Source: Planctomycetes bacterium syqfu (GTDB lineage: Bacteria; Planctomycetota; Phycisphaerae; Phycisphaerales; Phycisphaeraceae). From it: 64,000 nt of DNA. Every line of letters begins with the position of its first letter. The stretch's first letter is position 1. Under the pieces are notes generated by a model. It was not told where the DNA came from and made no database searches. It saw only the letters and a list, made by a program, of their open reading frames with translations. Position numbers and translations under genes: made by a program. Shown here piece after piece: positions 16,776 to 24,342 of the stretch. Where the stretch lies: the NCBI GenBank assembly GCA_020974905.1, contig CP087563.1, positions 1,364,001-1,428,000 of the forward strand, written 5' to 3'.

Positions 16776-18614
16776 TCAAGCTTCAACCGGCGTCGTGGGC
16801 AAGGTCGGGGGAAGCCAACGGCTGGTGATCTCGGCTGGATCAACCTGCGGATTGGCGTGCTGAATGGCAGCCGCAACCAGGCCCATGAACATCGGCTGAG
16901 GCTCAAGCGGGCGGCTGGTCAATTCGGGATGGAACTGGGCACCAATGAAATAGGGATGCATCTTCGTCGGCAGTTCGAGCATCTGCATAATCGGCTGCTG
17001 CGGGTGACGACCCGAGAAAATCATGCCATGTTCTTCGAGTTTGTCGATGTACTTGGGGTCCACTTCAAAACGGTGACGGAAGCGGGCGCGGATCATGTTC
17101 TGCTCATCAAACAGGAACGAAGCAAGCGTGTCGGCTTTGACCTGCACGTCTTTACCGCCCAATCGCATGTTGCCCCCAAGGCCTTCGATTTTCTTCTGTT
17201 CAGGCAGAATGTCGATGACGGGATGCGGGCTCTTGGGATCAAACTCCGTGGATCCTGCGTCGGTCAACCCGCAGACATGACGGGCAAATTCGACGACCGC
17301 CATTTGGAAACCAAGACAGATCCCCAGGTACGGCAGTGCGTTTTCACGACAGTATTTGATGCAGGCGATTTTGCCTTCGGTCCCACGCTTGCCAAAGCCG
17401 CCGGGGACAATAATGCCGTCCAGTTGTTCGAGTTCGCGGGTGACGTCGGTTTCGTCCATCTCGGTGGTGTCGAGCCAGCGGACATCCAGATCAACACTCA
17501 AGTGAGCGCCGCAGTGTTCGAGTGCTTTGTCAATGGAGGCATAGGCATCACGAATCTTGGCATACTTGCCGGTGATCCCGATTTTAGCCTGGAATTTACG
17601 GGGTGAAGTCAACTTGCTGACGAACACGCGCCAGTCTTCGCGGGCCTTGTCTTCGTGGCGTTGATTCACGCGGTCATGCAGACCAAGACGGGTGAGCACT
17701 TCGCGATCGAGCCCTGCTTCACGCATGGATTCGGGGATGGTGTAGATGGACTTGCGATCATGCATGGAGAAGCAGCGGCGCTTGGGCACGTTGGAGAACA
17801 TGGCGATTTTTTCCAGCGCCGTTTCTTCAATTTCGTTGTGTCCGCGACAGGCAACCAGGTGCGGCTGAATGCCGGCTTCCATGAGTTTTTTCAAACCCAA
17901 CTGAGCAGCCTTGGACTTCTGTTCGCCAAGGGCCTGGGGTTCGATGACATAGGTCAACGCGACGAAGCAGACGCCCTCTTCACCTTCTTCAAAGGCCAGT
18001 TCGCGGAGTGCTTCGATGTAGAAACCGTTTTCAAAGTCCCCCACCGTGCCACCGACTTCGATGAAGACGACGTCAGCATCTTTGTCCATGGCCAGTTTTC
18101 GCAGGTTGTATTTCACTTCTCCGGTGACATGGGGAATCATCTGCACGTCTCGGCCGAGGTATCCGCCGTGACGTTCCTTGTCGAGCACGCGACGGTAGAT
18201 CTGACCGGAGGTGGTGAAGTTGGCACCGCCGAGGTTCTGATCGAGGATGCGTTCGTAGGTGCCCAGGTCCATGTCGGTTTCCATGCCGTCATCAAGGACG
18301 AACACTTCACCGTGGCGATAGGGATTGAGCGTGCCCGAGTCGATGTTGAGGTAACCCTCCATCTTGATGGGCTCGACTTTTAATCCTTTGTCTTTGAGCA
18401 GCTTGGCCAGCGAACTGGAGAAAATGCCTTTACCCAGACCACTCATAACGGTGCCTAAAACGGCGACGTATTTATGGCGTCCAGGGATGTAACCCTTGGG
18501 AATCGGACTGAAAAATTCAGATTCGTGGGAAGATTGACCGGCCTCCGCCAGAAGATTGGATACTTCTGAATCACCGGCAGACGCGTTTTGGGATGTGTTA
18601 TTTTTTTGGGGCAT
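16776..18614 (-). CDS. pyrG: CTP synthase with N-terminal extension
   Basis: 612 residues against about 545 in E. coli. It converts UTP to CTP with ATP and glutamine. The first 46 residues are a Ser/Glu-rich extension. The synthetase P-loop region is GTVMSGLGKG (54-63) rather than the usual GGVVSSLGKG, and KLDPYINVDPGTM becomes KMEGYLNIDSGTL. The Mg ligands equivalent to Asp72 and Glu140 are kept (Asp116, Glu186). The C-terminal glutaminase domain has its nucleophile Cys433 in LGICLGFQM and the His/Glu pair in QFHPELTS. All catalytic parts appear intact. Upstream on the same strand is a small unknown gene; downstream is the DUF481 gene, 52 bases away. Confidence 0.95.
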   Translation of the reverse strand: MPQKNNTSQNASAGDSEVSNLLAEAGQSSHESEFFSPIPKGYIPGRHKYVAVLGTVMSGLGKGIFSSSLAKLLKDKGLKVEPIKMEGYLNIDSGTLNPYRHGEVFVLDDGMETDMDLGTYERILDQNLGGANFTTSGQIYRRVLDKERHGGYLGRDVQMIPHVTGEVKYNLRKLAMDKDADVVFIEVGGTVGDFENGFYIEALRELAFEEGEEGVCFVALTYVIEPQALGEQKSKAAQLGLKKLMEAGIQPHLVACRGHNEIEETALEKIAMFSNVPKRRCFSMHDRKSIYTIPESMREAGLDREVLTRLGLHDRVNQRHEDKAREDWRVFVSKLTSPRKFQAKIGITGKYAKIRDAYASIDKALEHCGAHLSVDLDVRWLDTTEMDETDVTRELEQLDGIIVPGGFGKRGTEGKIACIKYCRENALPYLGICLGFQMAVVEFARHVCGLTDAGSTEFDPKSPHPVIDILPEQKKIEGLGGNMRLGGKDVQVKADTLASFLFDEQNMIRARFRHRFEVDPKYIDKLEEHGMIFSGRHPQQPIMQMLELPTKMHPYFIGAQFHPELTSRPLEPQPMFMGLVAAAIQHANPQVDPAEITSRWLPPTLPTTPVEA

Positions 18615-18644
18615 GTCCCAATTTATCCTGAAACCACACGAAGT

Positions 18645-19076
18645 TCAACTTGGGTCATTTGAATCCTGTGAATCGTGTGAATTTTCCGGATTTTTCCCCA
18701 ATTTCGATGCTGATTCAGCATGGTTTTCTGACTTTTGTTGATGCATTTTTTGAGCATCCAAAATCAATTCCTCGATCCGCTGTGGCAGAGGGTCCGGCGC
18801 CCAGCGGGATCGCAGAACACCCGCATGCTGATCAATGAGAACACCTGCCCGATCCAGGCCCAACGCCTGTTGCTCGGCAGAGAGTTCATCCATGTGCTGC
18901 AAGGCAAACCACACGGCCTGGAGCATGATCAGATCGGGGACGGACTGGCGAAGTTTGTTGCCCTGCTCATCGTCAGGTAATCCCACCGCGCTGCGGGCGA
19001 ACTCCACCCATTTGCCCAGTAGGACGGCCCATGTGAGTTTGTGGGCATCGAGATGTTGGAGATGGTCGTCGGACAT
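18645..19076 (-). CDS. Uncharacterised helical protein, 143 residues
   Basis: I do not recognise this protein. Residues 10-60 and 65-110 look alpha-helical (LTWAVLLGKWVEFARSA; PDLIMLQAVWFALQHM), and the last 35 residues are polar and Ser/Asn/Lys-rich, probably disordered. No signal peptide, membrane segment or metal motif is visible. It ends 30 bases before pyrG on the same strand, so co-transcription with CTP synthase is likely. Codon use resembles its neighbours. A hairpin CCCCGGG...CCCCGGGG upstream (about 19106-19128) lies between it and the oxidoreductase gene. Confidence 0.6.
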   Translation of the reverse strand: MSDDHLQHLDAHKLTWAVLLGKWVEFARSAVGLPDDEQGNKLRQSVPDLIMLQAVWFALQHMDELSAEQQALGLDRAGVLIDQHAGVLRSRWAPDPLPQRIEELILDAQKMHQQKSENHAESASKLGKNPENSHDSQDSNDPS

Positions 19077-19177
19077 GGTTTGGAGAATGCGGTGACAGAA
19101 GGTCCCCGGGATTAAAACCCCGGGGCTTTAGTTCCAGTTAGTTGATCTGTGGCAAGATCTGTGACAAGCAATAAATT

Positions 19178-20233
19178 TTACAACGTCACCATATTGATCG
19201 AGCGTCCCAAACGCGCGGACTCGTGGACGGCGTGGACCTTGACCATATATTGATGCCCTTCTGAAAAGTCCGGACTCACGCACCACTGTTTGCCTTGGCG
19301 GGCGAGCTTCACCGCTTCGATGAAGTCCTTTTCGACTTGCCAATCGGCGGTGAGTTCCGCGGGGACGTCGACCTTCTCCAGCGGCTTGCCTTTGGCCCCA
19401 TAGTAAATCTCACCGGAGAGGAAGGCGTGACGAATCGTGCCTTCGGTGCCAAAGAGTGTGATCTCGTTGACGGGAGTTGTGGTGTCTGCTGCAACGCCCA
19501 TGTGATGTTCATGACAGATCGCGCCATTGAGCAGTTGACCACTGATACTCAGAACCTGCGGGATTTTCACTTCGACTTCTTCGCCATTGATCATCTTGGT
19601 GGCAATCGGTGTGCTGAGATTGGCAGCCAGCGTTTCATACGGGCCGACCCACGCGTTGAGTGTTTCAGCATAGATCCCCATCGCCAATGCCTGCAGGCCG
19701 GAGTACTCGACGTCTTCACGCCAGGTCATCTTGTTGGGATCGAGATTGGCGGACGTGGTTGAACGCATCTCCACGAAGGTCAACTCACCAATGCCACCAT
19801 CACTTAATGTTTTTTTGATCCAGGGTTCAAACGGCATGCGATGTGGTGGCGGGCAGATCATGTTCACCAGATTCGGTGTCGCCTGAGCAGCCTGCAACAT
19901 TTGCCTTGCTTCATTCAGATCACAACACATGCGTGCCTGACAGAAGCAGTGCTTGCCTGCATGCAAGGTTGCCAAAGCCATTTCCTTGTGCATATACGGC
20001 CAGGTCCCGATGAAGATCGCATCCAGGTCGTCACGTTCCACGAGTTTCAGCCAATCCGTTTCAATCTCAGGAATGTTAAACTCGGCAGCGACCTTCTCAG
20101 CGCTTTGCTGACTACGGTTACAAACCGCAACAACCTCTGCTTCTTCACACTTGGCAAGACCGGGTAAGTGTCGTGATTTACAGATACCGCCAGCGCCAAT
20201 GAATCCAATTCTGATTTTTTCTGATGTTTCCAC
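19178..20233 (-). CDS. Gfo/Idh/MocA family oxidoreductase with altered EKP motif
   Basis: 351 residues from a GTG at 20233, nine bases after AGGGGA; an ATG 17 codons upstream (20284) lacks a ribosome site and adds an unlikely leader. GFIGAGGICKSRHLPGLA (10-27) is the Rossmann dinucleotide-binding turn. Family members oxidise or reduce sugars, inositols and similar alcohols with NAD(P). The conserved EKP motif, whose Lys takes part in catalysis or cofactor binding, reads QAR here (99-101, GKHCFCQARMCC). The substrate-binding C-domain (from about 125) is intact in length. A change in chemistry or a non-enzymatic sugar-binding role is possible. Confidence 0.85.
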   Translation of the reverse strand: METSEKIRIGFIGAGGICKSRHLPGLAKCEEAEVVAVCNRSQQSAEKVAAEFNIPEIETDWLKLVERDDLDAIFIGTWPYMHKEMALATLHAGKHCFCQARMCCDLNEARQMLQAAQATPNLVNMICPPPHRMPFEPWIKKTLSDGGIGELTFVEMRSTTSANLDPNKMTWREDVEYSGLQALAMGIYAETLNAWVGPYETLAANLSTPIATKMINGEEVEVKIPQVLSISGQLLNGAICHEHHMGVAADTTTPVNEITLFGTEGTIRHAFLSGEIYYGAKGKPLEKVDVPAELTADWQVEKDFIEAVKLARQGKQWCVSPDFSEGHQYMVKVHAVHESARLGRSINMVTL

Positions 20234-20453
20234 AGGTATTTTTCCCCTAAAGTTGTACAGCTTAAAAGATACCCCGCGACACATCTTACCAAACTGTCAG
20301 AACAAACAAGTCAATGATAAACCCTGAATGGTGCGATCCTAACAATTGTTTGCAAAAAAAATGATCCGTTATGACCAAATCGCAAACAGGCTATGTTGTC
20401 CATTTCCCGTGATTTTCAGGCATTTCGGACGGTTGACTGGACAAACCCACTGC

Positions 20454-20481
20454 TTGCATCGAAAAACTTGTAAGCTATAAT
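20454..20481 (+). promoter_or_regulatory. Sigma-70-like promoter of a candidate small RNA
   Basis: TTGCAT (20454-20459) and TATAAT (20476-20481) are 16 bases apart. The expected start is near 20488, about 60 bases before a strong terminator. Confidence 0.5.
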
Positions 20482-20487
20482 TCATGC

Positions 20488-20588
20488 AGTTGAGCAACGC
20501 AGCAAATAAGCACGCGACACTCAGCCCAATCAATTTTGCCCCCGGAAGGGCTCGGCTGGACTTCGGTCTTGCCGGGCCTTATTTTTTT
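20488..20588 (+). ncRNA. Candidate ~100-nt RNA or transcription attenuator
   Basis: The gap from 20285 to 20664 holds no convincing gene. A good promoter is followed by a strong intrinsic terminator at 20549-20588: GGCTCGGC pairs with GCCGGGCC, then GGAC-TTCG-GTCT caps it with a UUCG tetraloop, then TTATTTTTTT. Just upstream, GCCC (20538-20541) can pair with GGGC (20548-20551), which would break the terminator stem. That mutually exclusive pairing is what attenuators and riboswitches use. The element may be a stand-alone small RNA or the leader of the YdjY gene that starts 76 bases later. It does not match SRP, 6S or tmRNA signatures that I know. Confidence 0.4.
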
Positions 20589-20664
20589 CCAAATATGGAA
20601 GTTGCAGACTGATTAAACGGCAACTTGTGTACAAAATAACAGAACACAAGAGTATGATATTAAT

Positions 20665-21393
20665 ATGAACACCAATAACCAGATTAAAAAGTCTTTATAT
20701 ATTTTAATTTGTCTAAGTATTTATATTTTGACACCCGCTCTTGCTGAAGACCGCGTGACGAAATTACCTGGTGTGATGGTCAATCATGATCAGCAATATG
20801 TGGATGTCTCCGCCAAGGTGGTGTTGCGCGATGGGGATTGGTTGGAGTTGCTGCTGTGCACGCCGGGGACGCGCGAGCATGAGTCGATTCTGACAACCAC
20901 CGCCAAGCCCAGTCATATTCATTTGGCAATGGTCATGCTCGGACTTGAACCGGGCCATCCCATGACCGGCAAGAAAGTCGGTGACACGTTGGAGGTCACC
21001 CCTGCCAGCGGTCCATTGGTGGCAGTGAGTCTGCATTACACACTCGAAGACAAAGCCATCACGATCCCTGCCAACCTGTGGGTGTATGACAAGAACACCA
21101 AACAGGACTTGCCCGACAATCACTGGCTCTTTGCAGGTTCGAGTTTCATCAAGACCAACGATCAAACCATCTATCGCGCGGACACCAACGGCAGTGTCAT
21201 CACGCTTGTGCATTTTGGTGATGACCTGCTGGCAAGAAAGACAAAACTCACATCGCACAACGACAACGCACGCTGGCAGGCGCGAACCGAAAAAATCCCC
21301 CCTGTCGGTACGCCCGTCACCCTTCGCCTCAAACCCGTCATTTTGCCCCCATCTCCAGATCAAAAGACGGATAAACCTCATCATAAACAGTGA
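20665..21393 (+). CDS. Secreted YdjY-domain protein
   Basis: 242 residues. The signal peptide runs MNTNNQIKKSLYILICLSIY to ILTPALA. The body (from about 32) has the features of the YdjY domain: an early GVMVNHDQQYVDVSAKVVLRDG, then LLLCTPGTREHESILTTTAKPSHIHLAMVMLG, and a late strand with FAGSSFIKTNDQTIYRAD. In E. coli YdjY is a ferredoxin-operon periplasmic protein of unknown role. The C-terminal 20 residues are Pro/Lys-rich. It lies 137 bases upstream of the second MlaF gene on the same strand and may be co-transcribed with it. Confidence 0.78.
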   Translation: MNTNNQIKKSLYILICLSIYILTPALAEDRVTKLPGVMVNHDQQYVDVSAKVVLRDGDWLELLLCTPGTREHESILTTTAKPSHIHLAMVMLGLEPGHPMTGKKVGDTLEVTPASGPLVAVSLHYTLEDKAITIPANLWVYDKNTKQDLPDNHWLFAGSSFIKTNDQTIYRADTNGSVITLVHFGDDLLARKTKLTSHNDNARWQARTEKIPPVGTPVTLRLKPVILPPSPDQKTDKPHHKQ

Positions 21394-21530
21394 CTATCAT
21401 TTACATTCAGTAAAGACAGACACGTGATGTTCGGTTATGATATGCGTGTCCAAGAAAATGCAATCGCACGGTTTACGCAAACGGCCTTGGGTATGGGGCT
21501 GGCAAACGGTTCTTCGGATCAGCATGGGTC

Positions 21531-22490
21531 ATGGGGTTGAATATCCAGACTGACAATGTCAATCAAACGGACACCAATGAGACGACTGCATCCACCGAGC
21601 AGCAGTCCGAGAGGCCGTGCGCCATTCGTGTACGTGATCTGGTTCAGACATTTGGTGGCCCCCGCGCGATTCTCGATGGCATTAACCTCGACATCTACCG
21701 CGGCGAGACCATCGTCGTCATGGGCGGTTCGGGGTGTGGCAAGAGTACCTTCCTCCGACACATGATCGGTTCCCTGCAACCCGATTCAGGCAGCATTGAA
21801 CTGCTCGGCCAATCCATCATTGGTATCAAGGAAGACGAACTCAACGAAATCCGCAAACGCTTTGGCATCCTCTTTCAGTCCGGCGCGCTGTTTAACTCCA
21901 TGAATCTCCGCGACAACGTGGCCATGATTCTCATGGAACATACGGACCTGCCGGAAGAGACCATCGACATCATGGTCAAAATCAAGCTGGAAATGGTGGG
22001 CCTGCGTGAACACTGGAACAAACTCCCCTCAGAAATCTCCGGCGGGATGAAAAAGCGCGCAGGCCTCGCCCGCGCGTTGGCATTGGACCCGCAAATTCTG
22101 TTTTACGATGAACCCTCGGCTGGTCTTGACCCGGTCACCAGCGCGGAAATCGATCAATTGATGATCAGCCTCTCGCGACAGTTGGGTGTGACCAGTGTCG
22201 TGGTGACCCATGAAATGGACTCGGCGTTTACGATTGCTGATCGCATGGTGATGCTCGATAAAGGTCGGGTGCTGAAAATCGGTTCACGCAAGGAATTCGA
22301 GCAAATCCGCGACAGCAAGGAAGACTTACCCACCGATGAAGCACTGATCCGGCAGTTTCTCAACGGCAGTTTTGAAGGTCCATTGACCGAACGCAAACAG
22401 ACATCCAACTACGCAGAAGACCTGCTGGGGCTCGTGGCTCCGCAGATTGCCTCACGCCCCGCCGTCACGCCCACGCGGGCCAAGGTCTGA
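21531..22490 (+). CDS. mlaF: MlaF-type ABC transporter ATPase (MCE lipid transport), copy 2
   Basis: 319 residues. Walker A GGSGCGKS, signature ISGGMKKRAG and Walker B ILFYDEPSAGLDP are intact. The N-terminal 35 residues are polar and not part of the ATPase fold; the C-terminal 60 residues beyond the fold are also longer than in copy 1. The start codon lacks a strong ribosome site, and a 37-codon open frame (21427-21540) ends ten bases inside it, which could couple translation. It is paralogous to the gene at 7493. The MCE partner begins 48 bases downstream; again no permease gene is present. Confidence 0.85.
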   Translation: MGLNIQTDNVNQTDTNETTASTEQQSERPCAIRVRDLVQTFGGPRAILDGINLDIYRGETIVVMGGSGCGKSTFLRHMIGSLQPDSGSIELLGQSIIGIKEDELNEIRKRFGILFQSGALFNSMNLRDNVAMILMEHTDLPEETIDIMVKIKLEMVGLREHWNKLPSEISGGMKKRAGLARALALDPQILFYDEPSAGLDPVTSAEIDQLMISLSRQLGVTSVVVTHEMDSAFTIADRMVMLDKGRVLKIGSRKEFEQIRDSKEDLPTDEALIRQFLNGSFEGPLTERKQTSNYAEDLLGLVAPQIASRPAVTPTRAKV

Positions 22491-22503
22491 TGGCTCACCC
22501 CTG

Positions 22504-22534
22504 GTCCCTAGTCCCTAGTCGCTAGTCCCTGACT
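22504..22534 (+). repeat. Tandem CCCTAGT-like 7-8 bp units
   Basis: The 48-base space between the ATPase and MCE genes contains GTCCCTAGTCCCTAGTCGCT followed by AGTCCCTGACTC: four copies of a 7-8 base unit ending five bases before the ATG at 22539. A similar array (TAATCCCTATTCCCTAATCA then CTAATCCCTT) is at 41525-41554. Confidence 0.65.
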
Positions 22535-22538
22535 CAAC

Positions 22539-23972
22539 ATGAAACAACAAGACAACGTCAAAGCCGGCCTGTTTGTCCTCCTGGGAATCATCCTTGCCCT
22601 GGTGGTCATTTTTACTCTCGCTGACATCGAGCGTTTCACGCAGACCACCAAACCGGTCAGTGTGTTCTACCAATTGGCTGACGGCGTTCAGGGCCTTAAA
22701 CCCGGCGCTTCGGTCACGCTTGGTGATCAACCTGTGGGGACCGTCGAAAGCATCACGCCGTTTTTCAAAGGTGATGATGATGATGAAAGACAGCAGATTG
22801 TCGGCCTGCTGGTTGTCATGCAGATTCCCGAAAACATCTCCATTTTCTGGGACGCCCAAATCGAACTGGTGGTCCCCCCACTGGGTTCGGGCACGCGTCT
22901 GAATATCGCCTCGGTCGGTGGCAGTGTCGGGATTACATCCGAAGCCCAACGTGATGCCATGGAGTACCGCCCGGAGAATCCCATGCCTTCGGTGGTGGTC
23001 CCCGATTGGTCCCTGGCATTGGATCAGAAACGTTCGGAATTAACGCCCGAAGAACTGCTCGATCTTTACCCCGGACCAAGAGATGCCATTCCCGGCTCGA
23101 TTGCGGGCAGCCCGCTCATCCGTGACATGACGGTGAACATGGGGATCGAAGCCAAACAGCGTCAGGAAATTCAGGTCATCATCGAAAACGTCGCTGCCAT
23201 CACCACGGGACTGCGTGGCGATTTACCGCAGGTCACCAGCAAAGCCCAAAAAGCCATCGACAGCACGCAGGTTCTGCTCGAACGTGCCAAGGGTTCGTTG
23301 GATACGGTGGACGTTTCGCTGGAAAACATCAAGCAGATCACCACCGACCTCAACACCAACGCCAAGGTTTGGCAGGACAAGATCACCACGGTCCTCAACA
23401 AGGCCGATCACGCGGTTGCGACACTGGACGATCTGGTGACCGAAGAAAAACAGACGGTCAAGGATTCGCTGGCTAACATCAAAGTGGCCACCACCGACGC
23501 CAAGGACATATTGGGTAAACTCAAGACCGACACGCTTGATCAGCTCAACACGGCGATGAGCCAGGTCAAGCAAACGGCCGAGAATCTCAAATCGACTTCC
23601 ACCAAAATCCGCGACTTCGTAGCTGGCGCCAAGCCCGTGTTAGAAAACACCATGGCCCGTGCCCAGATCAGTGCAGAGCAGTTGAGTTTGGCAACGATCG
23701 AAATCCGCCGAAGCCCATGGCGTCTACTGCACACGCCCAGCGAAGATGAGTTGGAAACGGACAATCTCTACGATGCTGCCCGGTCATTTGCCTTGGCAGC
23801 AGGTGCATTGCAGGCTGCCTCCGCATCACTGGATTCAGTCACCTCACAGCAACAGGTCGATCCCAAGCAGGTTCAGGAAATGGTCGAGCATCTGAGTTCA
23901 CTCTTTGAGAAATTCAAGTCAACCGAAAAGATTTTCTGGGACACACTCAACAAGTACGGTCAGAAGAATTAA
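22539..23972 (+). CDS. mlaD: MlaD family MCE-domain protein, copy 2
   Basis: 477 residues. The N-terminal helix (about 8-28, AGLFVLLGIILALVVIFTLA) anchors it. The MCE domain covers about 37-130 and has an acidic insertion (GDDDDERQ near 78-85). The remaining 340 residues are long amphipathic helices with repeated TTDLNTNAKVWQDKI-like and heptad segments, consistent with a needle or tube that could span the periplasm. Compared with copy 1 it is 137 residues longer, so the two systems probably serve different transport routes. It ends directly in a hairpin and T-run. Confidence 0.85.
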   Translation: MKQQDNVKAGLFVLLGIILALVVIFTLADIERFTQTTKPVSVFYQLADGVQGLKPGASVTLGDQPVGTVESITPFFKGDDDDERQQIVGLLVVMQIPENISIFWDAQIELVVPPLGSGTRLNIASVGGSVGITSEAQRDAMEYRPENPMPSVVVPDWSLALDQKRSELTPEELLDLYPGPRDAIPGSIAGSPLIRDMTVNMGIEAKQRQEIQVIIENVAAITTGLRGDLPQVTSKAQKAIDSTQVLLERAKGSLDTVDVSLENIKQITTDLNTNAKVWQDKITTVLNKADHAVATLDDLVTEEKQTVKDSLANIKVATTDAKDILGKLKTDTLDQLNTAMSQVKQTAENLKSTSTKIRDFVAGAKPVLENTMARAQISAEQLSLATIEIRRSPWRLLHTPSEDELETDNLYDAARSFALAAGALQAASASLDSVTSQQQVDPKQVQEMVEHLSSLFEKFKSTEKIFWDTLNKYGQKN

Positions 23973-23996
23973 AGCAATTCAAACTGCTTTTTTTAC
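23971..23996 (+). terminator. Short intrinsic terminator after MCE gene
   Basis: AAAGCA and TGCTTT form a 6-bp stem around an 8-base loop, followed by a run of T ending at 23994. It starts at the stop codon. Confidence 0.55.
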
Positions 23997-24019
23997 GCGA
24001 CATTGACATATCACATATC

Positions 24020-24153
24020 AATAGCTGCAACACCACGTGTTGCTGAAACTGCAAAGCAGTTTATGTCTGCTTGTTGTGTCATGAATGTTCTTGATAACAG
24101 ATCGACTTGAAAAACGCTTCGCGTTTTCAGCAACACGTTGTGTTGCAGCTATT
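24020..24153. repeat. Inverted pair of the double-hairpin repeat F2
   Basis: 24020-24063 reads ATAGCTGCAACACCACGTGT then TGCTGAAACTGCAAAGCAGT, and 24110-24153 carries the same unit in the other direction (AAAACGCTTCGCGTTTTCAG then CAACACGTTGTGTTGCAGCT). Each unit consists of two adjacent hairpins, one of variable sequence (CTGC-AAAG-CAG or ACGC-TTC-GCGT) and one conserved (CAGCAACAC-GTGTTGCAG). Confidence 0.7.
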
Positions 24154-24157
24154 TTTT

Positions 24158-24243
24158 CGTCACTCCCGCGCAGGCGGGAGTCCAGTGGAACTTGCAAGCG
24201 TCTACAGAATGCCACTGGATTCCCGCCTGCGCGGGAATGACGA
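24158..24243. repeat. Dispersed palindromic element F1
   Basis: A complete copy: CGTCACTCCCGCGCAGGCGG at the left, CCACTGGATTCCCGCCTGCG then CGGGAATGACG at the right. It abuts the F2 pair at 24153, and the TCTGTGTTCATC repeat follows, so three families are stacked in this 370-base gap. No gene is visible in the gap. Confidence 0.8.
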
Positions 24244-24252
24244 ACGGACTTT

Positions 24253-24312
24253 TTATCTGTGTTCATTTCCGGGGGGGGGTGTGTATCTGTGGTAAAAAAT
24301 GCTTTGAACACG
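24253..24312 (+). repeat. TATCTGTGTTCAT repeat split by a G9 tract
   Basis: The segment begins TTATCTGTGTTCAT, continues with TCCGGGGGGGGGTGTG and resumes as TATCTGTGGTAAAAAATGCT then TTGAACACG. Compared with 15693-15732 it has an internal insertion containing nine consecutive G. Confidence 0.55.
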
Positions 24313-24342
24313 TTGATCAACGACAAGTCATTCAATCTCGCA

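Noticed and set aside
20530-20588. SRP RNA apical hairpin (CCGGAAGG)
   Set aside because: The CGGAAGG is present but not the asymmetric loop sequence, and the pairing fits a terminator much better.
21427-21540. 37-codon frame before the second MlaF gene
   Set aside because: No ribosome site and no recognisable sequence; kept only as a possible translational coupling device.
24271-24279. Phase-variable gene switched by the G9 tract
   Set aside because: No real gene spans the tract.
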